A DNA stretch of 41,638 nt from a virus. The position numbers and the translations under genes are program-made. Positions 12,892 to 22,062 of the stretch are shown here, piece after piece (position 1 is the stretch's first letter; the number at the start of each line of letters is the position of its first letter). The stretch spans positions 1 through 41,638 of the IMG/VR virus record IMGVR_UViG_3300043399_000579. One strand, given 5' to 3'. A model generated the notes under the pieces. It was given only the letters and a program-made list of their open reading frames with translations, did not search any database and was not told where the DNA came from.

Positions 12892-14364
12892 ATGCACGCC
12901 GATGACCCGGCCCGTCAGCTTGCGATCAGGCTGGAGGCGCGGCAGGACTTTTATTTCTTTGTGCGCCGGATGTTTCACGCCCGCCGGGGCTTTCGCTGGG
13001 CGCACAACTGGCACCACCAAGCCGTCTGTGATGCGCTGACCCGGGTTTTCAACGGGGAGTGCAAGCGGCTGATCATTAACATGCCGCCCCGGTACTCCAA
13101 GACCGAAATTGCGGTGGTGTGCTTTATCGCTTGGGCGTTGGGCCACTACCCGGACAGTGAATTCATCCACACCAGCTACTCGGGCACGCTGGCGGTCAAC
13201 AACACGGCCAACGCCAAGATCATGGTGGAGTCGGACGAATACCGCGAAATCTTCCCCGAGGTGGCGCTTCGCCATGACAGCAACGCCAAGGGCGACTGGC
13301 GAACCACGGAGGGCGGGGTGGTCTATGCCCAGGGCGCGGGCGGCACGATCACCGGCTTTGGCGCGGGCAAGATGCGGCCGAAGTTCGGTGGGGCCATCAT
13401 CATCGATGACCCGCACAAGGCCGACGAAGCCCGGTCGGACACGATGCGCAAGAACGTGATCGAGTGGTTTGGCAACACGCTGGAAAGCCGAAAGAACAGC
13501 CCCGACACCCCGATCATCCTGATCATGCAGCGCCTGCATGAATCGGATTTGGCGGGCTACCTGCTGGCCGGGGGCAATGGCGAAAAGTGGGAACACGTCG
13601 TGATCCCCGCGATCAGCGAAGACGGCAAGGCGCTGTGGCCAGCGAAGCACACGATTGAACAGCTCCGGGTGATGGAGCAGGCGAACCCCTACGTTTTCGC
13701 CGGGCAGTACTTGCAGCGCCCTGCCCCGCTGGCCGGTGGCGAGTTCAAGCCCGGCAAGATCGAAATCATTGACGCCATGCCCGCAGGTGCCCGCCTGGTG
13801 CGCGGTTGGGACTTGGCCGGTACCAAGGACGGCGGCGACTGGACGGCGGGCGGTCTGTTGGGCCTCACGCCTGACGGCCAGTATGTCATCGGCGGCATGG
13901 AGCGCGTGCGCGAGTCGCCCGAGGGTGTCGAGGCCATCATCAAGGCCACGGCCACCCGCGATGGCCAACTTACCACCGTGACGATCCCGCAAGACCCCGG
14001 CCAAGCCGGTAAGTCTCAAGTCAGGGCACTGACCCGGATGCTTGGCGGCTACCCGGTAAGCAGCAAACCCGTGTCGGGCGACAAGGTGCAGCGGGCGCGG
14101 CCATTTGCCGCCCAGGTCAACGTCGGCAACGTGCTGATGGTGCGCGGCCCGTGGAACGATGCCCTGCTGGACGAAATGCGCAACTTCCCCAACGGCGCAC
14201 ACGATGACCAGATCGATGCGCTGTCCACTGGCTTTGACGAACTGACGGCCAACAACTTCTCGATGCTGGACTTCTACGCCGACCGGGCGCGTGAAGAACA
14301 GGCATTGCGCGAGGCCAGCGCCTCCCCGCCGGATATCTCGCAGGTAGCCGGACTCTATGGATAA
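12892..14364 (+). CDS. terL: Terminase large subunit
   Basis: 490 aa. The packaging motor and headful nuclease. Residues 64-72 (MPPRYSKTE) are the Walker A variant, and 169-173 (IIIDD) are Walker B. The RNase-H-type nuclease has its first Asp at ~307 (RGWDLAGTKDGGDWT) and the final acidic cluster in AHDDQIDALS at ~440. Both domains look complete. A circular assembly without fixed ends fits headful packaging, but terminase phylogeny would be needed to say so. Confidence 0.95.
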   Translation: MHADDPARQLAIRLEARQDFYFFVRRMFHARRGFRWAHNWHHQAVCDALTRVFNGECKRLIINMPPRYSKTEIAVVCFIAWALGHYPDSEFIHTSYSGTLAVNNTANAKIMVESDEYREIFPEVALRHDSNAKGDWRTTEGGVVYAQGAGGTITGFGAGKMRPKFGGAIIIDDPHKADEARSDTMRKNVIEWFGNTLESRKNSPDTPIILIMQRLHESDLAGYLLAGGNGEKWEHVVIPAISEDGKALWPAKHTIEQLRVMEQANPYVFAGQYLQRPAPLAGGEFKPGKIEIIDAMPAGARLVRGWDLAGTKDGGDWTAGGLLGLTPDGQYVIGGMERVRESPEGVEAIIKATATRDGQLTTVTIPQDPGQAGKSQVRALTRMLGGYPVSSKPVSGDKVQRARPFAAQVNVGNVLMVRGPWNDALLDEMRNFPNGAHDDQIDALSTGFDELTANNFSMLDFYADRAREEQALREASASPPDISQVAGLYG

Positions 14365-14406
14365 AGCGATAATTCCCAGCACCCCCCCCAACATTAGGAG
14401 TCCGAG

Positions 14407-14802
14407 ATGGCCAACGCCCTTTATCCCAAGTTCAAAGAATCCGCGCTGCAGGCTGGCGTCAACATGTCGTCCGGCACCGTCAAGGTCGCCCTGGTGGACA
14501 CCGGCACCTACACATACAGCGCCGCGCACCAGTTCGCCAGCTCGCTGTCAGGTGTGGTCGGTACCGCCCAGACCATCGGCAGCAAGACATTCACCAATGG
14601 CGTGTTCGATGGCGCTGATGTGGCGTTTACCGCTGTGTCTGGCGCTACGGTCGAGGCCCTGGTGATCTACGTTGACACCGGCAACTCTGCCACGTCGCCC
14701 CTGGTCGCCTACATCGACACTGGCGTGACCGGCCTGCCCGTCACCCCCAACGGCGGCGACATCAACGTGGCTTGGAACGCATCCGGCATCTTCGCCCTGT
14801 AA
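14407..14802 (+). CDS. Virion-associated protein, possible decoration or fibre subunit
   Basis: 131 aa. ATG preceded by TTAGGAGTCC. The sequence (MANALYPKFKESALQAGVNM, KVALVDTGTYTYSAAHQFAS, VTPNGGDINVAWNASGIFAL) matches a conserved phage family found among head genes, all-beta by composition. A structural role is inferred from position after terL and the family's usual setting. Confidence 0.65.
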   Translation: MANALYPKFKESALQAGVNMSSGTVKVALVDTGTYTYSAAHQFASSLSGVVGTAQTIGSKTFTNGVFDGADVAFTAVSGATVEALVIYVDTGNSATSPLVAYIDTGVTGLPVTPNGGDINVAWNASGIFAL

Positions 14803-14817
14803 AGCGAGGTGTCAACC

Positions 14818-15033
14818 ATGCTCAAGATTGACTTTCAATTTCAGACTGAGCACGGTTTGTTCCGTGATGCGCTGCACCTTCCTGACGATCACGGTTTGAC
14901 GGATGTGCAGATCGAAGCCATGAAGGAACAGCGCCGCGACAACTGGATTGCCGTGGTGACCTCGCCGCCACCGGAGGAACCCGCTCCGGAATACATCGAG
15001 ATTGATGGCGTCCAGTATGTAAAGGCGGTCTGA
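14818..15033 (+). CDS. 71-aa hypothetical protein
   Basis: ATG at 14818 with GCGAGG about ten bases upstream; a GTG at 14809 is an alternative that adds three residues. Product MLKIDFQFQTEHGLFRDALH, a Pro/Glu-rich linker (SPPPEEPAPEY) and a final short beta motif IEIDGVQYVKAV. Found between virion genes. Function unknown. Confidence 0.6.
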   Translation: MLKIDFQFQTEHGLFRDALHLPDDHGLTDVQIEAMKEQRRDNWIAVVTSPPPEEPAPEYIEIDGVQYVKAV

Positions 15034-15034
15034 C

Positions 15035-16843
15035 ATGGCGGCTCGATATTGGGTCGGTGGTGCGGGCACCTGGGCTGCTGGCAATACTGCAAACTGGTCT
15101 GCAACGTCCGGCGGTGCTGGTGGCGCTTCGGTCCCAACTTCTGCTGACACACCAATTTTTGACGCCAACTCTGGCAGCGGGGTGGTCACGTTTACGAACA
15201 GCGGGGTTTCATCTGGCGCCCTCACAATCAACAACGCCAACATCGAGTTAAGCCTTGGCGCTGCCTATTCGTCAAGCGGTGCCATAACGCTAACCCAAGG
15301 GACTTTCACAACCAACAACTACAACGTCACGATTTCGGCGCTTTTGTCCAACAACTCCAACGTCAGAGCGATCAATTTGGGTAGTAGCACGGTGACGATC
15401 AGCACCGGCTTCACAATGACGACAAGCACCAACTTGACGTTCAACGCTGGCACATCGCAAATCAACTGCACCGGTTCTGGTATTAGCTTTGACTGCGGCG
15501 CGGGGCTGACTTTCAACAATGTCAGCTTTACCAACACCGCGCAAACCATCTTGACCATTGCAGGCCCAAACACCTTCAACAACCTGTCCATCGCAGGCCG
15601 CGCCACCGCTGGTTTCTCCCAAGTTGTAATTGGCGGCAATCAAACGATCAACGGCACGCTCACGCTTCCTGTTGGGGTTAATGCTGTTGCCCGCACATTT
15701 ATTCGCGCAAACGCAAACGGCTTCGCTAGTACCATCACCGTTAACAGCATTGCTTCCGGTGCTGCTGACATTGATTTTCGTGACATTGAAATTAGTGGCT
15801 CTGTTGCTCCGATCAGTGGTACCAGGTTTGGGGACTGCGGAGGCAACACCGGCATCACATTTGATGCGCCCAAGACTGTGTATTGGAGAAACACGTTGTC
15901 GGCAAACTGGAACGCAGCCTCATCCTGGTCGGCCACGGTGGGTGGCCCCAGTGGTTTAGATCTGTTTCCATTGGCGCAAGACACAGCTGTCATCCCCGCC
16001 TCAACATACCCGAGTTCTGGCTCTGACATCGCCGTCAACGTGGGATACAACATCGGCACGATTGATATGTCGTTGCGAACGACAAACACAATGTCGTTGT
16101 CGATGAGCGCAAACACCACAATTTATGGCGATTGGATCACTGGATCAGGTGTCACGCTGGGCGGGTCATTGATCGGCCTTACATTTGCTGGCCGCAAAGA
16201 TCAAAAGCTGACCAGCGCCGGGAAAAATTTTCAATACCGACTCGCGATTGACACCCCTGGCGGCTCTGTCACGCTTCAAGATGCGCTGAACATAACTGTC
16301 GGACAACAAAACGCCTTGCAGCTTACCCAAGGCACTTTTTCGGCGAACGGGTACAACTTAACATTTACGGGCACCAGTGGAAATTTCTCATCTCAGTCGG
16401 GAGCAAATAGGACGCTAGATATTGGCTCTGGGACGTGGACTATTGTGGCATCAGGGAGCACGCCAGCATGGAACATTACAAACTCCACTGGCCTGACGGT
16501 CACTGGCACTGGATTGCTTCGATTTACCTCCACGTCGTCAAAGATATTTGCTGGCGCTGGGATTCAGACCTACCCAACACTGGTGCAGGCCAATACCGGA
16601 ACGCTGACCGTCACCGGCAACAACAAGTTCTACGACATCACCAACACAGCGATTGGCAGCGTGCGGTTTACGGGTGGGTCAATCAACGAGTTCACGAACT
16701 TCAACCTGAACGGCATTGCAGGCAACCTGTTGCAGCTTGGGTCCACAAACACGACGCAGGCGATTTTGCGCAGGTCCGACAACTGGAACGTCGGTGCCAA
16801 TTCGGTTGACGCTGGCAACAACACTGGATTGAGCTTTATCTAA
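15035..16843 (+). CDS. Large beta-rich appendage-like protein
   Basis: 602 aa of Ser, Thr, Asn and Gly-rich beta sequence. It begins ARYWVGGAGTWAAGNTANWS, a Trp-rich opening seen in phage and adhesin-type beta-helical proteins. A weaker second copy starts near residue 283 (YWRNTLSANWNAASSWSA). Between and after these are many short strands with periodic LTFTG, ITNNN-type patterns that suggest a right-handed beta-helix. No signal peptide and no enzyme motif are seen. It lies between terL and the portal gene, so it could be a head fibre or a host-binding fibre assembled on the head. Its stop overlaps the next ATG. Confidence 0.65.
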   Translation: MAARYWVGGAGTWAAGNTANWSATSGGAGGASVPTSADTPIFDANSGSGVVTFTNSGVSSGALTINNANIELSLGAAYSSSGAITLTQGTFTTNNYNVTISALLSNNSNVRAINLGSSTVTISTGFTMTTSTNLTFNAGTSQINCTGSGISFDCGAGLTFNNVSFTNTAQTILTIAGPNTFNNLSIAGRATAGFSQVVIGGNQTINGTLTLPVGVNAVARTFIRANANGFASTITVNSIASGAADIDFRDIEISGSVAPISGTRFGDCGGNTGITFDAPKTVYWRNTLSANWNAASSWSATVGGPSGLDLFPLAQDTAVIPASTYPSSGSDIAVNVGYNIGTIDMSLRTTNTMSLSMSANTTIYGDWITGSGVTLGGSLIGLTFAGRKDQKLTSAGKNFQYRLAIDTPGGSVTLQDALNITVGQQNALQLTQGTFSANGYNLTFTGTSGNFSSQSGANRTLDIGSGTWTIVASGSTPAWNITNSTGLTVTGTGLLRFTSTSSKIFAGAGIQTYPTLVQANTGTLTVTGNNKFYDITNTAIGSVRFTGGSINEFTNFNLNGIAGNLLQLGSTNTTQAILRRSDNWNVGANSVDAGNNTGLSFI

Positions 16844-18156
16844 TGCCAGCCAACTACCTTTTCATAAGCTACATCAACGGCCAGCTCGTTTCCAACGTCG
16901 AGCTGTCGCCGTCGCTGCTGAATAACAGCCAGCAATTCTTTGCGGCCACCGTGTCGCAAATGGGGCAGGACATTGCCCCGCCGCTCACGATCAATGACCA
17001 GGCTTTCTACGGGCCAACAGTCCGTAGCGCGACCACTGTCAGCCCCGCCAGGCTTGACAACGCTCAGGCTTTTTATGCTGCCCAGGTGTTGCGCGGGCCA
17101 GTTGCTGTGCTGCCCGCATTGGTCAGCAACGCGCAACAGTTCTTTGCGCCTGCGGTTACCCCTGGTGCCGTAATCCTGTCACCTGCGAGACTCGATAACG
17201 CTCAGGCTTTCTATGCCGCCACCCTGACGCCTGGCGCGGTGAATGTGTCCGCACCCCTGACGGTCAACGATCAGGTGTTCTACGCCGCCAACGTGCAGCC
17301 CGGAGCGGTGACTATTGCTCCTGATTTGTTGGGCAGCGAGTCGGCCATCTATGCGCCAGTCGTGGAGCTATCGGGCGCATTTGTGCAGCCCCCCAGGGTC
17401 GATAACGAGAGCGCGTTCTACGCTGCCACGGTGTCCGTGGGCGCTGTCGTTATTGCGCCGGGCCTGCTGGTCAACGCCCAAGACTTCCTGCCCGCATCGG
17501 TGGAGCCTGGCCAGGTCACGGTTCAAGCGCCACGCCTGGACAATGCACAGGCGTTCTATCCCCCGGCGGTGCAGTCCGCTGCCAGCAACCTGGCACCTGA
17601 GCGCCTGGACAACACGCAGGCGTTCTACGGCGCGACGGTGGAGATTGGCGCGGCCCAGCTGCTGCCTGCCCGCCTGAACAACGCACAGACGTTCTTTGGC
17701 CCGGTGGTGAGCACTGGCCCGGTCAGTGTGGCGGTGCCGCTGTTGGCCAACACCCAGGCCTTCTACTCGGCCATCGTGGTGCCCGTCGTCATCAGCCTTG
17801 GCGCACCTGAGCTGGTCAACGAGTCGGTGATTTATGCCCCAGAGGCATCGCCTGGCGCGGTGAACCTGCTGCCCCAGCTGGCGAGCAACAGCCAACTTTT
17901 CTACCCGATCACCCTTGAGCGCGTGGCTGTTGGCTTGCGCCCTCAACTGTTGGTCAACTTGTCCGACCTCTACCAGGCCCGCGTGCTGGGCTTTTTGCCC
18001 AACGATGGATCGAGCGCACGGGGCACGGCCAAGCGTGATGATGATGGCGATCCGCTGGTGACCAGAGGCAACGACTCTGTGGTGGCGGCTGACGCGAGGC
18101 GTTACATCGCGGACAATGCACGCAACATGACCGCTACCAGAGGGCCAATTCAATGA
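16843..18156 (+). CDS. Protein with sixteen tandem 23-residue repeats
   Basis: 437 aa. Residues ~30-395 consist of about 16 back-to-back units with a 23-residue period (one unit is 22). The unit consensus is QAFYAAxVxPGAVxxxPxRL followed by DNA, with an invariant aromatic pair and Asn. This looks like a solenoid, with each unit one coil. Similar repeats occur in unstudied phage virion proteins. After the repeats a charged, Gly-rich tail (DGSSARGTAKRDDDGDPLV) ends the protein. The gene overlaps the beta-rich gene by one base and the next by four, so the three are one cassette, probably of head or fibre components. Confidence 0.7.
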   Translation: MPANYLFISYINGQLVSNVELSPSLLNNSQQFFAATVSQMGQDIAPPLTINDQAFYGPTVRSATTVSPARLDNAQAFYAAQVLRGPVAVLPALVSNAQQFFAPAVTPGAVILSPARLDNAQAFYAATLTPGAVNVSAPLTVNDQVFYAANVQPGAVTIAPDLLGSESAIYAPVVELSGAFVQPPRVDNESAFYAATVSVGAVVIAPGLLVNAQDFLPASVEPGQVTVQAPRLDNAQAFYPPAVQSAASNLAPERLDNTQAFYGATVEIGAAQLLPARLNNAQTFFGPVVSTGPVSVAVPLLANTQAFYSAIVVPVVISLGAPELVNESVIYAPEASPGAVNLLPQLASNSQLFYPITLERVAVGLRPQLLVNLSDLYQARVLGFLPNDGSSARGTAKRDDDGDPLVTRGNDSVVAADARRYIADNARNMTATRGPIQ

Positions 18157-18455
18157 CCTACCTTTCAGAACCCAAAGACCCCGCCGAGGTCGTGACCATC
18201 GGCTTTGACTTTTCCGTCGTGACCGACACGCCAAGCGATCCGGACATCAGCATTGCCGTGCGCTGGGGACATGGCCATCATCACACAGAGCTGGTTGCGT
18301 CTGGCGACCCAATTATTGAGGGCGCAAAGGTGTTTCAGCGTTTTACGGCTGGCACTGACCTGCACGACTACGATCTGAAATGCTTGGCGTACACGCCGAC
18401 CGGCGACCGCATTTCCGTGGACTGCACCCTGGCCGTCCGCACCCGACCCGTGTAA
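18153..18455 (+). CDS. Small beta-sandwich-like virion protein
   Basis: 100 aa. KDPAEVVTIGFDFSVVTDTP opens like the small phage proteins built on KDPxxVxxYxxDW. It contains a His-rich loop (WGHGHHHTELV) and a C-terminal strand (RISVDCTLAVRTRPV). It overlaps the repeat protein by four bases. A head-fibre base or assembly chaperone is possible; function not established. Confidence 0.5.
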   Translation: MTYLSEPKDPAEVVTIGFDFSVVTDTPSDPDISIAVRWGHGHHHTELVASGDPIIEGAKVFQRFTAGTDLHDYDLKCLAYTPTGDRISVDCTLAVRTRPV

Positions 18456-18468
18456 GGAGTAAGCAAGC

Positions 18469-20670
18469 ATGAACGCAAGAGCAAGCGCCGGGGGCGGTAC
18501 CGTCACCACCATCGAACCACAACAGCCGCCCACCGGGCTGCTGCAGCGGCTGCGTGTCGCCTACCAGTTTGTCAGCACCGGCAGCACCGACTGGTTTGGC
18601 CCGCGTGACCCCATGCCCCCCGTGGCACCGGAGAACGTGGCAGGCCGCGCCCTGGACTACCAGACCGGCTACAACCAGAACCTGACACCCCGCGCCCTGG
18701 AGCCGGTGAGCTTCACCCAGCTGCGCGTGCTGGCCGAGTCCTACGACCTGATGCGCCTCATCATTGAGACACGCAAGGATCAGGTCAGCCGCATGAAGTG
18801 GAACGTCAAGCACCGCGACGTGAAGAAACAGCCGGACGCCCGCACGGACAAGATCAACAAGTTTCTGATGCAGCCCGACCGCGACCACGATTGGGACGTG
18901 TGGGTGCGGGCACTGGTCGAGGACATGCTGGTGATCGACGCAGCCACCATCTACCCCCGCAAGACCCGAGGCGGTGAGCTGTACGCCTTGGACCTGGTGG
19001 ACGGGGCCACCATCAAGCGCGTGATCGACCAGAGTGGCCGCACGCCAGTCGAAGGCCCGGCCTATCAGCAAGTGCTTAAGGGTGTGGTGGCGGCTGACTT
19101 CACCCGCGACGAGCTGATGTACCGGATGCGCAACTGGCGCGTGCACCGCATCTACGGCTACAGCCCTGTTGAGCAGGTCATCACCACGGTGAACATCGCT
19201 TTGCGCCGCCAGATGAACCAGTTGCAGTACTACACCGAGGGCAACGTCCCAGAGGCCCTGATCGGCGTGCCCGAGAACTGGACCACCGAGCAGATTCGCC
19301 AGTTCCAAGCCTATTGGGACGACCTCATGGAAGGCAACACGGCCAAGCGCCGCCATGCCAAGTTCGTTCCTGGCGGCATGGAGTACCAGCCGACCAAGGA
19401 CAGCGTGCTGAAAGACATGTACGACGAGTGGCTGGCCCGCATCATTTGCATGGCATTCAGCGTGTCGCCCAATGCCTTCATCGCCCAGGTCAACCGTGCC
19501 ACGGCTGAGGTGTCGGCTCACACCGCCATGGAAGAAGGCTTGGCCCCCGTGATGACGTGGATCAAGAACACCATGGACGCAGTGTTGGCCCAACAGTTTG
19601 ACGCCCCCGATCTGGAATTCGATTGGGTCGAGGAAGTCAACCTGGACGCCACCACCCGCGCCAACGTGCACAAGACCTACATTGACGCCGGGGTGCTGAC
19701 GCCTGACGAGGTGCGTGAGGAATTGGGCCGCGATCCGCTCACGCCCGAGGAAAAGGAAGCGCAAGCGGCACGCAAAGCGCCTGCCGGTGGTAATCAAAAT
19801 GATGAGGGTGAGCCGCCGGGCGACGACGACGACGAAACCAAGGGCGAGTACTTGGGCAGCCTGATGAAGCGGAGCGCCCCCCGCCCAAAAGCCAAAAGCC
19901 CTGCACCCATCAACCGGGATCGCAGGGCTGCGAAGCGTGCCGAGAAGGCCATTCGTTCAGCTATTGAGGCATGGTTTGCCTCAGTGCTGGAAGAAGCCAT
20001 TGAAGCGACCTCCGAGGTAGGCAAGGCGGCAAGCGAGGGCGAACAGCTTGCTAATGCGCTGCGCCTGGCAGGCTTTGAGGCCTTGGCCGATGCGCTGGCC
20101 GACATCTTCATGGATCTGGTCAAGGACGCCGGAAAGCAGGGCCTGACCCAGATCGACATGAACACGCCCGAAATGCTGGCGCTGGTCAACGAGAAAGCAG
20201 TGGAGTGGGCCAAGGATCACGCCGCCGAGCTGGTGGGTAAGCGGTGGGTGGAAGGCAAGCTGGTGGACAACCCCAATGCCGTCTACCGCATCGACACCGT
20301 GACCCGTGATGGCGTTCGCTCGTTGGTGGATCAGGCCATCGGCGGCGGCTGGAGCAATGAGCGCCTGGCCGCTGCCTTGAAGGACAGCTACGCATTCAGC
20401 GCCAGCCGGGCCGAGCTGATCGCAGTCACCGAAACCGCCTTTGCCGACGTGCAGGGCAACATGATCGCTTACGAGGAATCGGGCGTGGTCGTGGGCAAGC
20501 GGTGGATCGTGGGCAGTGCTGAAAAGCTGTGCGAAATCTGCGCCGATAATGCCGCTCAGGGAGTGATCCCGTTTGACAAGCAATTCGCCTCTGGACGCCT
20601 TGCGCCACCGGCTCACCCACGGTGCCGGTGCGATGTTTTGCCGGTCACCAAAAAGCCGTCACGGGCGTAA
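18469..20670 (+). CDS. Portal protein fused to MuF-type head protein
   Basis: 733 aa, nearly twice a normal portal. Residues ~1-430 are a portal (DLMRLIIETRKDQVSRMKWN, HRIYGYSPVEQVITTVNIAL, GNVPEALIGVPENWTTEQ, FSVSPNAFIAQ). A charged linker follows (GDDDDETKG). Residues ~540-725 form a MuF domain with its hallmark end CEICADNAAQG, then APPAHPRCRCDVLPV, where the two Cys pairs and His probably bind zinc. The portal is the packaging channel and MuF is a minor head protein injected or placed near the vertex; here both come as one chain. It has an AAGGAGTAAGC site upstream. Confidence 0.92.
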   Translation: MNARASAGGGTVTTIEPQQPPTGLLQRLRVAYQFVSTGSTDWFGPRDPMPPVAPENVAGRALDYQTGYNQNLTPRALEPVSFTQLRVLAESYDLMRLIIETRKDQVSRMKWNVKHRDVKKQPDARTDKINKFLMQPDRDHDWDVWVRALVEDMLVIDAATIYPRKTRGGELYALDLVDGATIKRVIDQSGRTPVEGPAYQQVLKGVVAADFTRDELMYRMRNWRVHRIYGYSPVEQVITTVNIALRRQMNQLQYYTEGNVPEALIGVPENWTTEQIRQFQAYWDDLMEGNTAKRRHAKFVPGGMEYQPTKDSVLKDMYDEWLARIICMAFSVSPNAFIAQVNRATAEVSAHTAMEEGLAPVMTWIKNTMDAVLAQQFDAPDLEFDWVEEVNLDATTRANVHKTYIDAGVLTPDEVREELGRDPLTPEEKEAQAARKAPAGGNQNDEGEPPGDDDDETKGEYLGSLMKRSAPRPKAKSPAPINRDRRAAKRAEKAIRSAIEAWFASVLEEAIEATSEVGKAASEGEQLANALRLAGFEALADALADIFMDLVKDAGKQGLTQIDMNTPEMLALVNEKAVEWAKDHAAELVGKRWVEGKLVDNPNAVYRIDTVTRDGVRSLVDQAIGGGWSNERLAAALKDSYAFSASRAELIAVTETAFADVQGNMIAYEESGVVVGKRWIVGSAEKLCEICADNAAQGVIPFDKQFASGRLAPPAHPRCRCDVLPVTKKPSRA

Positions 20671-20734
20671 CAGCTACCCCGTGGCTATCCAAGCGCCCTG
20701 AAAGTGCTACATAATCCGAAACAAGGAGCGATCC

Positions 20735-21997
20735 ATGAACATTTTTAAAGCCTTTGCCCCGATCACCAAAGTCGATGACGAGCAGCGCATGGTCTATGGC
20801 TATGCGTCTACCGACACCAAAGACAGCCAGGGTGAAATCGTCAAGTCCGACGCCATCGAGGCCGCGCTGCCCGACTACATGAAGTTCGCCAACATCCGTG
20901 AAATGCACACGATGTCGGCGGTCGGCGTGGCCAAGTCGGCTGAGGTCAACGAAAACGGCCTCTACATCGGTGCCAAGATCGTTGACGACGCTGCCTGGGC
21001 CAAGGTCAAGGAAGGCGTCTACAAGGGTTTCAGCATCGGCGGCAAGGCATTGGAGAAGGCCAACGGCATCATCACCAAGCTGCGCCTGACCGAGATTTCT
21101 GTGGTGGATCGCCCGGCTAACCCCGAATGCGTGATCGACACCTGGAAGGCCGAAGCGCTGGACGACGATGTTTCCCTCACCAATGAGGGTGACAAGGCTG
21201 ATGTGGCAAAGGCTGACGAACAGCCAACCGAAAAGAGTGAGCAGCAAGCCGCCCCGGTGGCTGTCGATCACTTCGGTGAAATCAAGAAATACGACCGTGA
21301 CGCTGTGGACGCCATGAGCGGCGGCGGCAAGGCCATCTGGGACGCGCAACGCGCCATCGACGCCATGAACTGCGTGTTCGGCTTGATGATGTCCGAGGTG
21401 AGCGAGAAGGAAAAGGAACCCGAGCAGATCGCCATTCTGCAACGCGTGCTGGACGGCCTCAAGGCGTTCGTCATTGCCGAGCTGCAGGAAAAGATGGAGA
21501 ACGGCACGCCAGTCGCCATGGGTGACGGCATCGACAACCTGGACGTGCTCAAGGCCGGTGCCATGTACTCCAAAGCCACCAAGGCAGCCTTGTCGAAGGT
21601 GCACGGCATGATCCGCGACTGCGACAAGATGATGAAGGGCATGGGCTACGACGCCGACATGGACAAGGCCGATGCCGCTGAACTGTTGGTGGGCACTGTC
21701 ACTGCTGACGACGACCTGAAAAAGGCCGCGACTGACCTGGGCCTGACAGTCATTGACAAGCAGCCCCTGGCCGACCTGGCCAAAGCCGCATTTGCAGAGT
21801 TGGCCAAGTCCAAGGCCCGCGTGACCGAGCTGGAAGCCCAGCCCGCACCGGCCAAGGCCGCGACCACCACCATCGAGAAATCGGACGACACCAAGGACAG
21901 CCTGGCCTCGCCAGCGCAAGTCCAAGGTGATCCAAGTGATCCGCTGTCCATGTTCAAGGCTGTGCTCGCACGGCCCCTCAACATGGTCGGCAACTGA
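20735..21997 (+). CDS. XkdF-type capsid maturation protease with scaffold-like tail
   Basis: 420 aa. Residues ~1-140 match the XkdF/HK97-type serine protease: VYGYASTDTKDSQGEIV, His58 in REMHTMSAVG, Ser100 in GVYKGFSIGG, and the ISVVDRPANPECVID ending. His and Ser are the expected catalytic pair. The remaining ~280 residues are helical, Lys/Glu/Ala-rich and suited to an internal scaffold that would be cut away during maturation. It lies just before the capsid gene. AAGGAG lies ahead of the ATG. Confidence 0.88.
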   Translation: MNIFKAFAPITKVDDEQRMVYGYASTDTKDSQGEIVKSDAIEAALPDYMKFANIREMHTMSAVGVAKSAEVNENGLYIGAKIVDDAAWAKVKEGVYKGFSIGGKALEKANGIITKLRLTEISVVDRPANPECVIDTWKAEALDDDVSLTNEGDKADVAKADEQPTEKSEQQAAPVAVDHFGEIKKYDRDAVDAMSGGGKAIWDAQRAIDAMNCVFGLMMSEVSEKEKEPEQIAILQRVLDGLKAFVIAELQEKMENGTPVAMGDGIDNLDVLKAGAMYSKATKAALSKVHGMIRDCDKMMKGMGYDADMDKADAAELLVGTVTADDDLKKAATDLGLTVIDKQPLADLAKAAFAELAKSKARVTELEAQPAPAKAATTTIEKSDDTKDSLASPAQVQGDPSDPLSMFKAVLARPLNMVGN

Positions 21998-22062
21998 ATC
22001 AGCGGGCCGTCCTCGGCTAACTGAAACCGCCCGCAAGGGTATTTTTTAACGGAGTGAAAGTA

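Noticed and set aside
12697-14529. 610-aa ORF on the minus strand opposite terS-terL
   Set aside because: It is antisense to clearly conserved terminase genes; high GC at third positions opens long opposite frames. No family is recognised.
20671-20734. CATAAT-type promoter before the protease gene
   Set aside because: The -10-like box is fair but no matching -35 is present, and the gene is likely read from upstream.
22002-22034. GCGGGC/GCCCGC dyad before the capsid gene as a terminator
   Set aside because: Only six pairs with a 21-base loop, and the T-run lies too far beyond the stem.
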